Positions 47,550 through 58,560 of a stretch of DNA of 64,000 nucleotides are shown one piece after another. Source of the stretch: Hirsutella rhossiliensis (taxonomy: Eukaryota > Ascomycota > Sordariomycetes > Hypocreales > Ophiocordycipitaceae). Numbering within the stretch: position 1 is the stretch's first letter; each line of letters opens with the position of its first letter. Under the pieces are notes generated by a model. It was not told the origin of the DNA and did not search any database. It saw only the letters and a list, made by a program, of their open reading frames with translations. The position numbers were made by a program, and so were the translations under genes. The DNA lies in contig NW_025408670.1 of the NCBI RefSeq assembly GCF_020360975.1, forward strand, positions 3,162,001-3,226,000, in the 5' to 3' direction.

Positions 47550-50500
47550 CCTCTTAGTAAAAAAGCCGATTTTTAACTAACTTTTCTACCCCTTTTCTCT
47601 TTATAATAATATCGAAAAACGACTCCTTTACTATCCCTATAGTCTATAGGACGATTCTTATAGAGCCCTAAGATTAAGATAAGTAGGTAAAGGAGCTATA
47701 GGCTTATATAGATAGAACTATCTATAATTTAGTCTTCTCTAATAAGTAGGACCCTCTTAAGCCCCCTCTTTATCTTAGGGCAACGGACTTTATAGAGGGA
47801 GCTACCCTCTTCTCCGAGCTAACCTCTATATAGTAAAGAGCTTTTTCTACTACCTTAGGTAACTACGAGAGTTACCGAAAAGAGTACTTCTATAAGATAA
47901 AGCTACTAACTATTATATATATAGCGATAACGGAATCTATTAGTACTATAAAGCTAATCTCTCTTTAAGAGGAAGAGACTCCTAGGTAGTAGCTTTTAAA
48001 GCTTAAGACCTTAATAGCTCCCTTAAGGGGCTATATAACTAATTATATTAGGAAGACCTATACGGTATACCTAGGAGCCTTTTCTACTAGGAACCTACTA
48101 GCTTTATCGTAGCTAGCTAAGTAGGAAGAAATCCTCGAGGAAGCTAACTAATACTTCCTTATAAAAGCTCTTTCCGGCTAGTAGCTATAGGATATATCTC
48201 TACTAATAAAGCCTATTAATAACGGTTACTCGACTATCTTTTAAGAGGCTAGCTAGGAATTAGACGAAGAGGCTACTAGAGTATAATAGTAAGCAGTCTT
48301 ATTCCTTTATAGCTAGCACTCGACTTAGATAGCTTAACCTACTACCCCCGTAGCTACTATAGCCCTAGTTGCTACGGCCCCCGCTGCTACTGCTATAGCT
48401 ATTGCTCCTTTGGCTCTACCTCCCTTAAGAGCATTAACCCCGTCTTTAACGGCTGCCCTAGGCCCGGCCCCGGCTCCGCCTCTTACTCTGGGCCCGGCCC
48501 TAGCCCCGTTAGTCCGTCCGGCCCGACTAGTCCCTTAATAGACCGTTTAGTCTATTAGTCGAAAAATTAAGGAACTAGTCGAAATTAAACCTCTTCGTTA
48601 ATATTAGTAATAAGGGGTAAAAAGGGGGGGCTTTTAAGTAGACCTTCTAGATTAGGACGAGGATTCCTCGAAGAAATAAAAGACTAAACGACGAAACGGC
48701 TGCTTAGCCTATAAATTACTAAGCTATCGGTTATTATAATACTAATAGGTCTTTAAGGAAAACCGACCTAAAGGATATAACCCTTTAAAGAGGCTATAAG
48801 AAACGATATAATAGTCTCTTAAGGAGGACCCCTTATTATAGAAAAGGATAGATAAGATTCGGGTTACTAAGAAATAGTAACTAACGCCGCTGCCCTTATT
48901 CGAGCCGTAAATTTAAGGAAAAATCGTTAGTATAGTAAATCCGGCCTTTATCTTCCTTATAGATTAATAAGGCTAAAACCAACCGTTAGAGTCCTCTAAT
49001 TATCCCCTACGAAAATCAGCTATCCTTAACTCCGGTACTTCCCTCGATATCTATAATATACTCTTATAATTCCGGTCCTTTAAGAAGGCATAGAGGGAAT
49101 ACTTTATTACCGGGGAATTAACTATATAGATAGAAGGATATAGAAGGGTAAATTTTACGATAAAACTACTTAATAGGTCTATATAAATTCTTTAACGAAA
49201 AAGGGTAGCTTTTTACCCTCGATTTTTAACGAGCCTAATTTCCTTCTACCTTCTTTAAGAGGAAGGAATCTTTTAGGATATAACGTCTAAGCTTACGAGG
49301 CTAGTCTAAAAGAATTAGACTATTAGGCTTATTAAGGAGAAATTCGGTTAATTTATTCTCGAATTCCGACCTATCCTTAGGAAGGAATCTCTTAAGAAGT
49401 TAGCTTTCCCTACTAAGAGGGTAGGTTCTAAGGACCCTCTTTTAATAGCCTAAGGAGACGGTCTTCTTTAGTACGTACGACTTAGTTACCTAGGCTCCCT
49501 AGCTTTATATAAGCTAGGCTAATAATAAGGCGTATAAATAAGGGGCCTAAAGACCGTTAAATATAAATACTATAGCTAAGGAAAAACTAAGAGACGAATT
49601 TTTAGACGAACCTATTTATAGCTAGACTAGCCGTATAAGGAAATTTAGGCTAACTAGACCGACGTCTCTAAGGACTAAGAAAGCTTCGTTAGGGTAATAT
49701 TTTTTATAGACGCCTTTTTAGGGATAGTTTTCCCTTATTTCTTACGGACCTACCTAAGTAAGTATAACTAGTCTACCCTCTATAACTTCGTTAACTAAAT
49801 AAAATCCTACTTTAGCTACGAGGTAAAGAAGATATAGTCTAACGGAGAGCTATTTATAAAAGATATCTTAAATTAGCTATAAAAAGGGGGTATTCTACCC
49901 CTCCTATTAGCACTAAATACCTAGGCCTAGAACGGAGGGGTAGAAAGATTAAGGGGTGCTATAATAAAAAGGGCCTATATAATAAGACTTACTATAAAGC
50001 TTCTATACGACCTTTAGAAGGAAGTCGTTAAGACCGCTTATTACCTATAGAACCGGACCCTTAGAGGGACTACCTAAGGAATAGACTAGAAATCCCCCCT
50101 TAAGCTCTTTATAAAAAAGAGGGCCTTACTAGCCTACCTTCGTGCCTATAGCTATAAAGCATACGTAATAACTACTAATATATAGCTAAAAAGGAAGAAG
50201 AAAAGAAAGCTTAATCCTAGAGCCTTTATTAGTTACCTCGTTAATTATAATTCTACGAATATCTTCTAGATCTAGATTCCTCTTTATAAAAGGTTATTTT
50301 AACTAGGGATATAATTTTCGATAAATCTAGCTTCTTTAATAGAAAGAAGGATTAATAACCCCTCTTACTCTTATAACGTTAGCTAATTTAAAAGATCTAA
50401 ATCCCCCCTTCCTAATAGTCTTAAGAAGAGGTCTTAGATAAGGAAATAAAAGAAGAAACTAACGTCGAAGTAGTTAAGGATAACGCTAACTTTAAAGGAA

Positions 50501-52560
50501 AAGAGGAAGCTACTAGATTAGATAATCTAAACGAAGAAGGAGACTATAGGAAAGCGGTAGAGCTAGAATACGCCTACCTTCCTACGCCTCCTCTTATAGA
50601 ATAAAAAGAAGATCTAAAAGTAGCTTTTTCGGTTAGTCTTTCTATCTCGACCCCTAAGGGGATAGGAAAGGCACCTCTCTTAAAGGATTACCTAGCTGCC
50701 TTTTTATCCTTACTTCGAGAAGTAAAGGAAGGTATAGGGCCTAATATAAAAGAAGACTAATATCTCCCTTATTTCGATCGTTTTTCTAACTTCTACCTAA
50801 CGCTAATAAAAGACGGTTCCTATAAAGCATTTATAGTAGGCTAGCTTTTTAAGCTACTATTAGCAAGGAAGGTATATAAAAGAGACCTCCCGGACTTACT
50901 AGTAAACTAAAAGTAGCTAGAAAGACACCCTTTTAGGGACTAGTTTTTCTAGGCCTAGAAAGATTACCTAGCCTTATATAAAGAGATAGGGTCTTTCGAA
51001 GAGGTCCTTAAGGAAAAGGTAAGAGGAAAATAGGTCCTTAGCTATAAGTAGGTCTTTATCTATAAGACTAATAAATACGGCTTCCTTTAAAAGTATAAAG
51101 CCTAGCTAGTTATCTATAGGAACTAGTAAGAAAAGGGGGGTCTTCTTACTAAAGCAACTACCCTAGTAGGGATATCTTTTCGGACCCTTATAGCTATAGT
51201 AGTAGAATTCGACCTCGAGCTCGATTAGATAGATATAGTTAATGCCTTTATTAACTGCCTACTTAAGGAAGAAGAAGTTATTTATATACGCCTTTTACTA
51301 AGCTTCTAATAGCTAGGAAAGGTTCTATAGCTTAGGAAAGCTCTATATAGACTACGAAGATTACCCCTTCTTTAGTAATAGTATTTAACTAGTTCCCTTA
51401 AAGCCCTAGGCTTTAAGAAAGTCCCTTAGGAACTATATATAATATAGAAGGGTAAACCTATAGTCTTCTTCTACGTCGACGATATTATCTAGGCCTACCT
51501 AAAAGAGGAAGAGGCTGCTACTAGGGAGGCTATACGAGGCCTATAATAAAGGTATAAGATAACTAGGCTAGGGGAGCTAAAGTAGTTCCTAGGGATACGA
51601 ATCCTTTAGAATAAGTCCTAATAGACTATCTAGCTTACCTAGGACGCCTATATCGATAAGGTCGCTTATAAAGTCCTCCTTAAATCCCTTAATAAGAAGC
51701 TTCTATCTACGCTTATATTAAATAAAGAGCTTTTACTTAATCCGTCCTTTTAAGCTAGGGAGTAAGAGAAATACTAATATTAATAGAAGGTAGGCTCCCT
51801 GCTTTTTTTAGCTATTTCTACTAGACCGGATATCTCTTTTACGGTCTCCTAGCTAGCTAGGCTTAACTAGAATCCTAGCCCTAGGCACTAAGAAGTAGTA
51901 GACTAAGTAATTATTTATCTCTATTTAACGAGATTATATAGTCTACGCTTAGGAGGGTAGGGAAGGAAACTAGCTACTAAAATCTTCCCTTATTTAAGCG
52001 ATTCGTCCTTTATAGATAATTCCTTAGATAGAAAGAGCTTATAGGGGTATATTATATCCCTTTTTAAAGGAACTATTACTTAGAGAGCCTTAAAGCAAGC
52101 TACTATTATAACTTCTAATATAGAGGCAGAGCTACTAGCTCTTTTAAAAGCGTTAAAAGAAGCGATTTTCCTTAGCCGGCTACTAATATCTCTATAACTA
52201 TAAATTCCGACCCTATTAGCTATAGAATACGATAATATATAAACTATATAAATTCTTATAGAGGAAAATAGTAAGCTATTAACCCGGCTATAGTATATTA
52301 ATATCTATTAGTATTAGTTACGCTAAGAGGTCTAAAGGGGACTTATTTCTATCCGTTAGGTTTTAATAGTATCGATAAAAGCTAACGGTCTTATAAAGCC
52401 CCTACTAAAGTAGAAGCAAGCTGTCTTTTTATAGTAAATTAGGCTAGAAGACGTTCGAGAGAAGCTATCCTTAGAAGCCCGCCTTAAGAGTCTACGAGAG
52501 GAGCTAATAGCACGTAGGAGAAAGGAGACGTCTATAGCTAAAGAGAGGAATTAGGACTTA
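47550..52560 (+). pseudogene. Copia-1a gag-pol (RIP-damaged)
   Basis: Gag lies at about 47,600-48,600, with an Ala/Pro/Leu-rich low-complexity stretch at about 48,340-48,540 that keeps unusual amounts of TG. The protease box reads LNSGTSLDIY (about 49,020, Asp to Asn). GAG-pre-integrase and integrase run about 49,250-50,200 and include an IDAFLGIVFPYFL core and an IKSYFSYEVKK stretch. The reverse transcriptase is at about 50,750-51,600 with an intact FYVDDII (about 51,463-51,489). RNase H (SDSSFID, EAELLALLKALKEA) ends near 52,540. Gln and Trp codons are stops throughout, so no product can be made. Confidence 0.88.
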
Positions 52561-52828
52561 TCCTAAAGGAGGGCCCCTAGCTTAATTAGGACTTATTCTT
52601 CTTAAAGGCCCCCTTTTTAGGGACTTATCTTTAAAGAAGCCCCTCTTTCTTATAGGACTTAATTTCCTCCTTAGGCCCCTTTTTCCTAATATAGGTCTAA
52701 AAGAGCCTAGGGCTAAAACCCGGATTTCTTAAGTAAGGGATAAGTATAAACTAAGACTTCCTCTATACGCTTACCGGCCTAATTTAGCTTTACCCTTTCT
52801 ATAAGGGCAGGCTATAGCTAAGGGGGGA

Positions 52829-53304
52829 TGTCGCGAAGCGTGGCCTAATTTCGTAGTTCTTAGAGATATCCCTTAATATAAGGGACCTAGGAAGCTAAAA
52901 AATAGGTTTTAAAGAAGGAGCTAAAAGGAGGTATAGAGAGGAAGGTAAGGGTAAGAGTAAAAGTAAAAGTAGCGATAGCTTTCTATAGAGGTAGTAAGAG
53001 ATAAGACGGATATACCGGTAATAGCTAGAAAGGAGGGGAAAAACTAGTAAAAAGCTTAGTAGTTAAAAGGATATTAGTAGCTTCTTTAAGTAGGATCTTC
53101 TTTATTAATTAAGATGCTAGATAGGTATAAAAAGGGGCGTTAGATAGAGGAAAGAAGGATAATTAAGGCAATATAATAATTATTCCCCTACTATAATTAC
53201 TGCCTATATAAGAATTAAATATCTCTGCCCTACCTATCTAACCCCTTACTTTTAATTTTACCTTTATATATTTTTATATACTTCTTATATCTCTCTACGC
53301 GAGA
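52829..53304 (+). repeat. Copia-1a 3' LTR
   Basis: It starts with the unmutated tgtcgcgaagcgtgg, the best-preserved LTR start of this family in the window, and ends acgcgaga. Confidence 0.88.
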
Positions 53305-54560
53305 ATAATTAAGTACTAAACTATATAGAATTTATCTTATACTTTATATTCTACTTAGTTTATTACTTAATTGCCCTTTTATATAAAGAATAGCTAGTAA
53401 TACTTAAGAACTACCTTATTAATATATTAAAGGTATAGTAGTACTTTAAAAGAAGGAAAGTAAGTAATAATAGTATTTATTATAGTTAGGTATCTACTAG
53501 GGTCTAGCCTAGTAGGCTAAAGTAATAGATATACTACGAACCCCTTTACTATATAGAGGCTAAAAAGTATATATATAGGTAAAAGAAAACGGAAATTAAC
53601 TAAGCGATAGCTATATTAATTAACTATATATATTATAAATACGCCTAGGCGCTAGTATACCTAGGCGCTAGGGCGGTATATATAATCTATAATAGCATCT
53701 ATTATTAAGAGTACTATAAAAAGCTTAGTTTAATAGAGTAACCTAAGGTATTTTAAAGCCTATAAGTAATCCTCCTTTAACTTACTTAAGAGGAAGGTAA
53801 ATATAATATAAAAAGACTGCTAATAATAGTTAACTTTAATTATATTAAGGAGTAGTATATAGTACTTATTTACTTTATAAGTATAGTTTAGTAATAAGAT
53901 ATCTAGGTTATATTATAGATATAAAATAAAACTAAGGATAGTAAAGGAGATAGCTATTATTTAATTATTTAAATTTAGCTAAATATTATACTAAAAGCTA
54001 TCTTTATATAAGTAGTTTAATAATAGCTAGATACTACTCTAGCCTTAATATAAATTACTTTTTATCGCCGCGATATAGTTATAAATATCTTATTAGGTAG
54101 TAAGGGTCTTTAAAGAAATATAAAAATAGGTCCTTATATCTTATAAGGTAATATAGGACGCTATAAGATTTAAGATAATAGTAGTATCTTACTCTTTAAA
54201 TCGTTAATATATAAGGTATATTAATGCCTCCTCGCTTAGAAAGTAGTTATACCTAGTATATTCCTTACCTAGCTAATAGCTAATAATCTATATATTCCTA
54301 TCTTACGTTTATTTAACGAGAACCGAAAATTTATAGCCGGTCCGTCTACTTAAGGTATAATATACTCGCTTAATACTTAAGCTCGGCGGTTCTTTATTTC
54401 GATCGTATGCGTATACTACCTTAACCCGTCTATTCGGGGTCTTTATAGACTTGCCCGTCGTAAACGCATATCCGCGAGGCCTCGCCTATAAATTAATAAC
54501 TGCGAGAAGAGATTTACGTAAATCGTATATGCCTTCCGGCGAGAGGGCGTCGTCGACAAA
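53305..54560. other. Decayed AT-rich border, no recognised gene
   Basis: RIP-type composition fades out here. TpG and CpA reappear from about 54,400 and are normal by about 54,560. A partly open plus-strand frame at about 53,570-53,880 was not recognised. A 12-base direct repeat cctaggcgctag lies at 53,644-53,655 and 53,660-53,671. No RNA gene is seen. Confidence 0.55.
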
Positions 54561-54780
54561 TCCTGCCTAGGCCATGACTGGTCAGCGAAATTTAGCGACT
54601 CAAAGGCGCGGAACGGAATGCTGCAGAGCGCGTCTCAGACGCACCAATTAATTAGGGAGCGCGCTTTGATGGGATTAGTCAGTGGGCGCGCGCCCGGGCG
54701 CCCACCTATCAGTCGCCGAGGTGTCAACCCCTTCTAGCATCTCGCCTATCTCCAAATTCACCTCAGCTTGCATCTTCCGC

Positions 54781-56155
54781 ATGGCCTCTTTTGCAGTATT
54801 CTCTACCTCTAGCAATCCCCCGCGACGTTCACTACGAAACTTCACCGCAGCCATGAATCAGGCCTCTTCCGCCATACGTAAATTCCACCTAATGGATCAG
54901 TATAAAACATTCACGCACGGCGGCAACTACTGGCGGGATAACTACCGTCTTAACTACTGGGACGAGTGCGTGCAGCCGGTTGTCTATCGCAACAATATCT
55001 ACTACGGGTACAAGCTACTGCGCAGGCTGGGCGATTGGTGCTGGCTGACACAGGATCCCAAGACGCAGTATGGAGGCCTATTAACCTTGCCGCTTAACCT
55101 TCACTTTAACTAATAATATCGCTAGGAACTACTTAACGGTCAAGTTCCTTTCTCGACGACGGGATAACGACCTAAAAATGAGTATCTTTTTAAGGCAACA
55201 ATGCAGTAGCCCATTAGTCTCGATTATTAAGGACTACTTCACGATCCCCCATCACCTTACGCTAATAGGTTCTAAATACCGAGACATCAACTTTAATGCA
55301 ATCGTCTACGAAACTACCGGAACGGATCTACGACGCGAATCTACGACCGGGGAGCCATCTTCGGATATTCCTCTAAGTATAGATAGGCGGGAGCGTTGCA
55401 TTCAGCAAGTCGTCCAGGCCGTTGCCGAGCTCCACCGCATTGGCGTAGTGCATGGAGGTAAGGCGACTACGGATTTTTCTTACTGACTATATACTGACTA
55501 TCTAGACCTCCATCCCGGGAATGTTGCCCTTCCGCCACCTACTCGCGAACATATCGATCAGGTCCTAGCCAGGCCGCCCCTTGAACACGAGGTCGTTCGA
55601 AAGGATGGAAAGCCAACACCAGCCCATCTTCCGCGACCCGTCACTGAGCCCGAAAACATTGGTTATGGTAATGGTGATATCAAGCTTCTTGACTTCGGAT
55701 ATGCGTTCCGACCGATAGATGGCGTTGCCTATAGTAAGGATATCTTTGCTCCCGGCACACCTCCCGCGCCTGAATTTCTCGGGACGGGCAAGACAATACA
55801 ACCATTCAAGGCCGAGAGCTGGTATCTTGGTCGATTAGTATGTCACTCTTTACCCTTAGCTCCTCAGTGCTAACGATGATTGGATCTACTTCATTCTCGT
55901 ACATGGCTGGCCCATCTTCGGCGACATCTTGGGTATGATGACGAGGAGCTCCGAGAAGAGTACGACTATTGCCTTGCTAACCTAGCAAGCGGGCAAGATG
56001 AGTCGATGGATGAGCTACCAGAGGAACTCAGGCTTCATTTCACACCATTTATAATGGCGCTTCTAGATAGAGACCCCGATAGGAGGCTTTCGATCGAGGA
56101 TCTTAGCAAAGACGAGTGCTTCTTGCGCAAAGGACACAAGGTCAATTTGACTTAA
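54781..56155 (+). pseudogene. SRPK-like protein kinase gene, probably degenerate
   Basis: This is a Ser/Thr kinase of the fungal SRPK-like (CMGC) group. Exon 1 (54781-55067) holds a degenerate glycine loop ending WCWLTQDPKTQ. Intron 55068-55125 (GT-AG, ttaactaat branch site) joins it to NYLTVKFLS, with the VAIK lysine. Exon 2 reads to ...GVVHG. Intron 55458-55505 joins this to the catalytic loop HGDLHPGNV. Exon 3 gives KLLDFGYAF (DFG) and a PAPEFL APE-like motif. The frame breaks at about 55,838 (...SWYLGRL). A second frame gives DDWIYFILVHGWPIFGDIL, and a third gives the C-terminus with FIMALLDRDPDRRLSIEDL to the stop at 56155. No normal intron bridges these frames, so I infer one or two frameshifts. 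An unusual intron that keeps it functional is the alternative. It is the first gene beyond the RIP block. Confidence 0.65.
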
Positions 56156-56879
56156 CACCTGGTAGCAAACTGAGTTCCCAGACACCCCGCTCCGTTTCGT
56201 TAGTCAGAACGTTCCGATGGCAAGCAAAAGGCCACGTAGAAAACACCCTCCTCAAGATACACATAAAGGCTGCTATTCTTACCCGCAAACCACTTCTTCC
56301 TCTTCGTCTTGAATAGTATATTGGCGCTGTTGTAGAATCGGATTGGTCGATCGCTTAAACCCTCCCACCAGGTGCCACCCCCCCTCTGCCCGGACTTGCC
56401 TCGCATCCCCGATGCCTGCCCGCCCGCCTTTCATCGTCAAGTAGGCAGTCAATGCCTGACGCTCAAGCAACCGGATGCCGACGGACGTGCATTGTGGCGG
56501 CCAAGACCCGTCTCGGTGACCGAGTCCAGCCGTTCGGCCCGTTCTTGCACTTCGGTCGCCGCGACGAGGCAACAACATGGGACCCGAATGATTCCAAAGC
56601 GATCCATCTTGGATGACTCTCCCCGAGCCGCCTCCTAGGGTCGGCCGCGGCAGCCTATTCCGACCTCCTCAATGCAAGTCCATCTCCCCAGCAGTCACGC
56701 GCAAAAGGTTTCTGCAGCTCGGCATCGGCGGCATTCGCCTGGGCTCACATTGTTCATCTCTTCTCATTAGCCTCAGTGGCTGGCTATCTGCGGGGCTCTT
56801 AAGTCCCCCGACCAAAACGAAAAAGAAACCAAATCCGAGACTCCAGTCCGCATGCCATTTTCCCACAACGTCACTGCAC
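56156..56879. other. Intergenic region between kinase and eS4
   Basis: About 720 bp of normal composition. Several overlapping open frames occur on both strands, but none shows domain content or splice structure. It should hold the eS4 3' untranslated region and terminator on its right side. Confidence 0.5.
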
Positions 56880-57873
56880 TTAGTGGGACTGAGTGGCACG
56901 TCGGCGGTCGCGCTCCTCGGCAATCGTGAGCTTGACGCCCTTGCCCTTTGGCAGCGAGATCCAGGGCTTGTCCTGGCCAATGACGAAGACGTTGCTCTCG
57001 CGCGTGGCGAAGCTGTTGTCGATGGCGTCCTTGATGTGCACAATGTTGAAGCCACCGTCGTGGCGCTCGCGGTGCGTGATGACGCCGACACGACCCATGT
57101 TGCGCCCACCCGTCACCATGGCAATGGCGCCCGTGTCGAACTTGATGAAGTCGGTGATCTTGCCCGTGCTGAGGTCAATCTTGACGGTGTCGTTGACTTT
57201 GATCAGGGGGTCGGGGTAGCGAATGCTGCAGACACGATCCGGTTAGCAACGGGGTCGTTCGAGAGAAAACATACAGCCGTCAAACAAAGCTCCCATCGTC
57301 CGAGAGGACTTGGAATCTACCAAAGCTTGATCCAACGGCTGAATGATGGCTGACAGAACTCACGTTCTCGCATCGTGCGTGACCAAGAATGGGATTCCGC
57401 CACGGCCAAGCTGGACGCGCTTGACCTTGCCCAGCTTGTACTCGGCCTCCTCGGTCTGGATCCGGTGCACGGTGAAGCGGCCCTTGGTGTCGTAGACGAG
57501 GCGAAAGTTCTCGCCCGTCTTGTCGATGGTGATGACGTCCATGAAGCCGGCCGGGTAGGTCATGTCGGTGCGGACCTTGCCGTCCACCTTGACCAGGCGC
57601 TGCATGAGGATGGCCTTTGTCTCGCGGTAGTTGAGCGCATACTTGAGGCGGTTGCGGATGAAGACGATCAGGGGCATGCAGTCACGGAGCTTGTGAGGAC
57701 CGGCCGACGGCTTGGGGGCGTAGACACCGGACAGCTTGTCGAGCAGCCAGTGCGACGGCGCGCTGAGGCGCTTCTGGTGCTTCTTGCTGTCGTGAGTTAG
57801 CAGGCGTCTTTTCGGATTGAGAGAAGCTGGGCTTCTGCCGGATGCCTCCTTGCACTCACATTCCTCGGGCCAT
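56880..57873 (-). CDS. rps4: 40S ribosomal protein eS4 (RPS4)
   Basis: Component of the small cytosolic ribosomal subunit. The minus-strand gene has three exons: 57873-57860, 57786-57364 and 57225-56880. Introns are 57787-57859 (73 bp, gctaactcacgacag acceptor region) and 57226-57363 (138 bp). The spliced length is 783 nt, 260 residues, as expected for eS4 (yeast 261). The start MARGIKKHQKRL, the S4-type RNA-binding part with [14 protein letters not shown] and [14 protein letters not shown], the [10 protein letters not shown] segment, the KOW-bearing C-terminal part with [13 protein letters not shown] and the end [21 protein letters not shown] agree with the family throughout. The tiny first exon followed by an intron just after the start codon region is typical of fungal ribosomal genes. 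It looks fully functional. Confidence 0.97.
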
Positions 57874-58560
57874 GGTGACGACTGGCTGGAGTGCTGGCGG
57901 TGATGAGGAAAAGTCGGATAGTCGAGAAAGTCAGAGCCGCGTCCTGAAGGTCGCAAAAATCCGAGGCCACAGTTTTTTAGCGCCAATGCCAGAGGGCCGC
58001 CGTGCCCTACAAGCAAGTTGGGCACATATTTTTTTCAGGGCTCGTCAGCTGATAAAGCACGTGATGGGTGACTGTCCCTGCCAAAACCTCACATGCCGCC
58101 TTCGGCCAAGTGACATGTGACACCCCTGTCCATCCCCACCACGCTCATCACAGTGGGAGCGGCATGTGAGCGCATCGGCGAGCAAGTTCAACAAGATAGG
58201 GGAATTAGTATTTGTGTAGTTCCGGCTCATTACGTGGTATCGACAATCAACAGCAACGCCCGCAATTCAGTTCTCGGTCGTGGTCGGGCCCTTTCCCGTC
58301 GAATTAGCACCAGCTCTTGGCTTTGACCAGAAACCAGGCCCCGACACACCCCATCAAGAGCCGGCTGAAGCCAGCAACAAGCGTTGCAGCATTATAGGCC
58401 AGACCTTCACTACGCCTTCCAGCCCCTCCAGATGCCAGCTAGTCTCCCAACTCCGGTTGCTAAATAGCGCTTTTAGAAGAAAAGGAAAATATAAAAACCG
58501 GCGCTCGGAAGTGCGTGATGGAGTTCGAAGTCACAAGTCTCCAGCGCCTTCGTCTCGTCT
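57874..58560. promoter_or_regulatory. eS4 promoter region and telobox-gene 3' side
   Basis: A 687-bp spacer between the eS4 start and the stop of the upstream telobox gene (both minus strand). A perfect E-box CACGTG lies at 58058-58063, about 185 bp upstream of the eS4 ATG. A near-palindromic acatg...catgt arrangement lies at about 58,090-58,120. No ORF is supported. Confidence 0.5.

Larger units (their letters stand above)
46971..53304 (+). mobile_element. Copia-1a: full-length Ty1/Copia element
   Basis: The 5' LTR 46971-47461 (491 bp) and 3' LTR 52829-53304 (476 bp) differ in length because the 5' copy carries a 15-bp tandem duplication near 47,200. A tRNA-Met-type primer site follows the 5' LTR, and the tract aaggggggga precedes the 3' LTR. 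The interior encodes a Copia gag-pol. The flanking five bases (actat and ataat) do not match, so either the target duplication is lost or the left end was rearranged by recombination with the neighbouring LTR. Confidence 0.88.
1..54380. other. RIP-mutated, gene-free AT-rich transposon compartment
   Basis: Almost all of this stretch lacks CpA and TpG, while TpA is in great excess and CpG is often kept. This is the footprint of repeat-induced point mutation acting mainly on CpA on both strands. ATG codons are therefore almost missing, and TGG, CAG and CAA have become TAG or TAA, so no long ORF survives. Conceptual translation through the stops recovers Copia, Gypsy and Fot1/pogo proteins throughout. 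No host gene was recognised inside it. Confidence 0.95.

Noticed and set aside
1..54380. Centromere or subtelomere identity for the AT-rich block
   Set aside because: RIP-mutated nested retrotransposons fit either, but there is no telomere array and no centromere-specific signal in sequence alone. The single TTAGGGTTAGGG lies in a promoter in the genic part.
56613..57800. Long plus-strand open frames (56613-57353 and 57375-57800)
   Set aside because: They are antisense to the eS4 gene, whose protein and splice sites are unmistakable. The openness comes from its codon bias.
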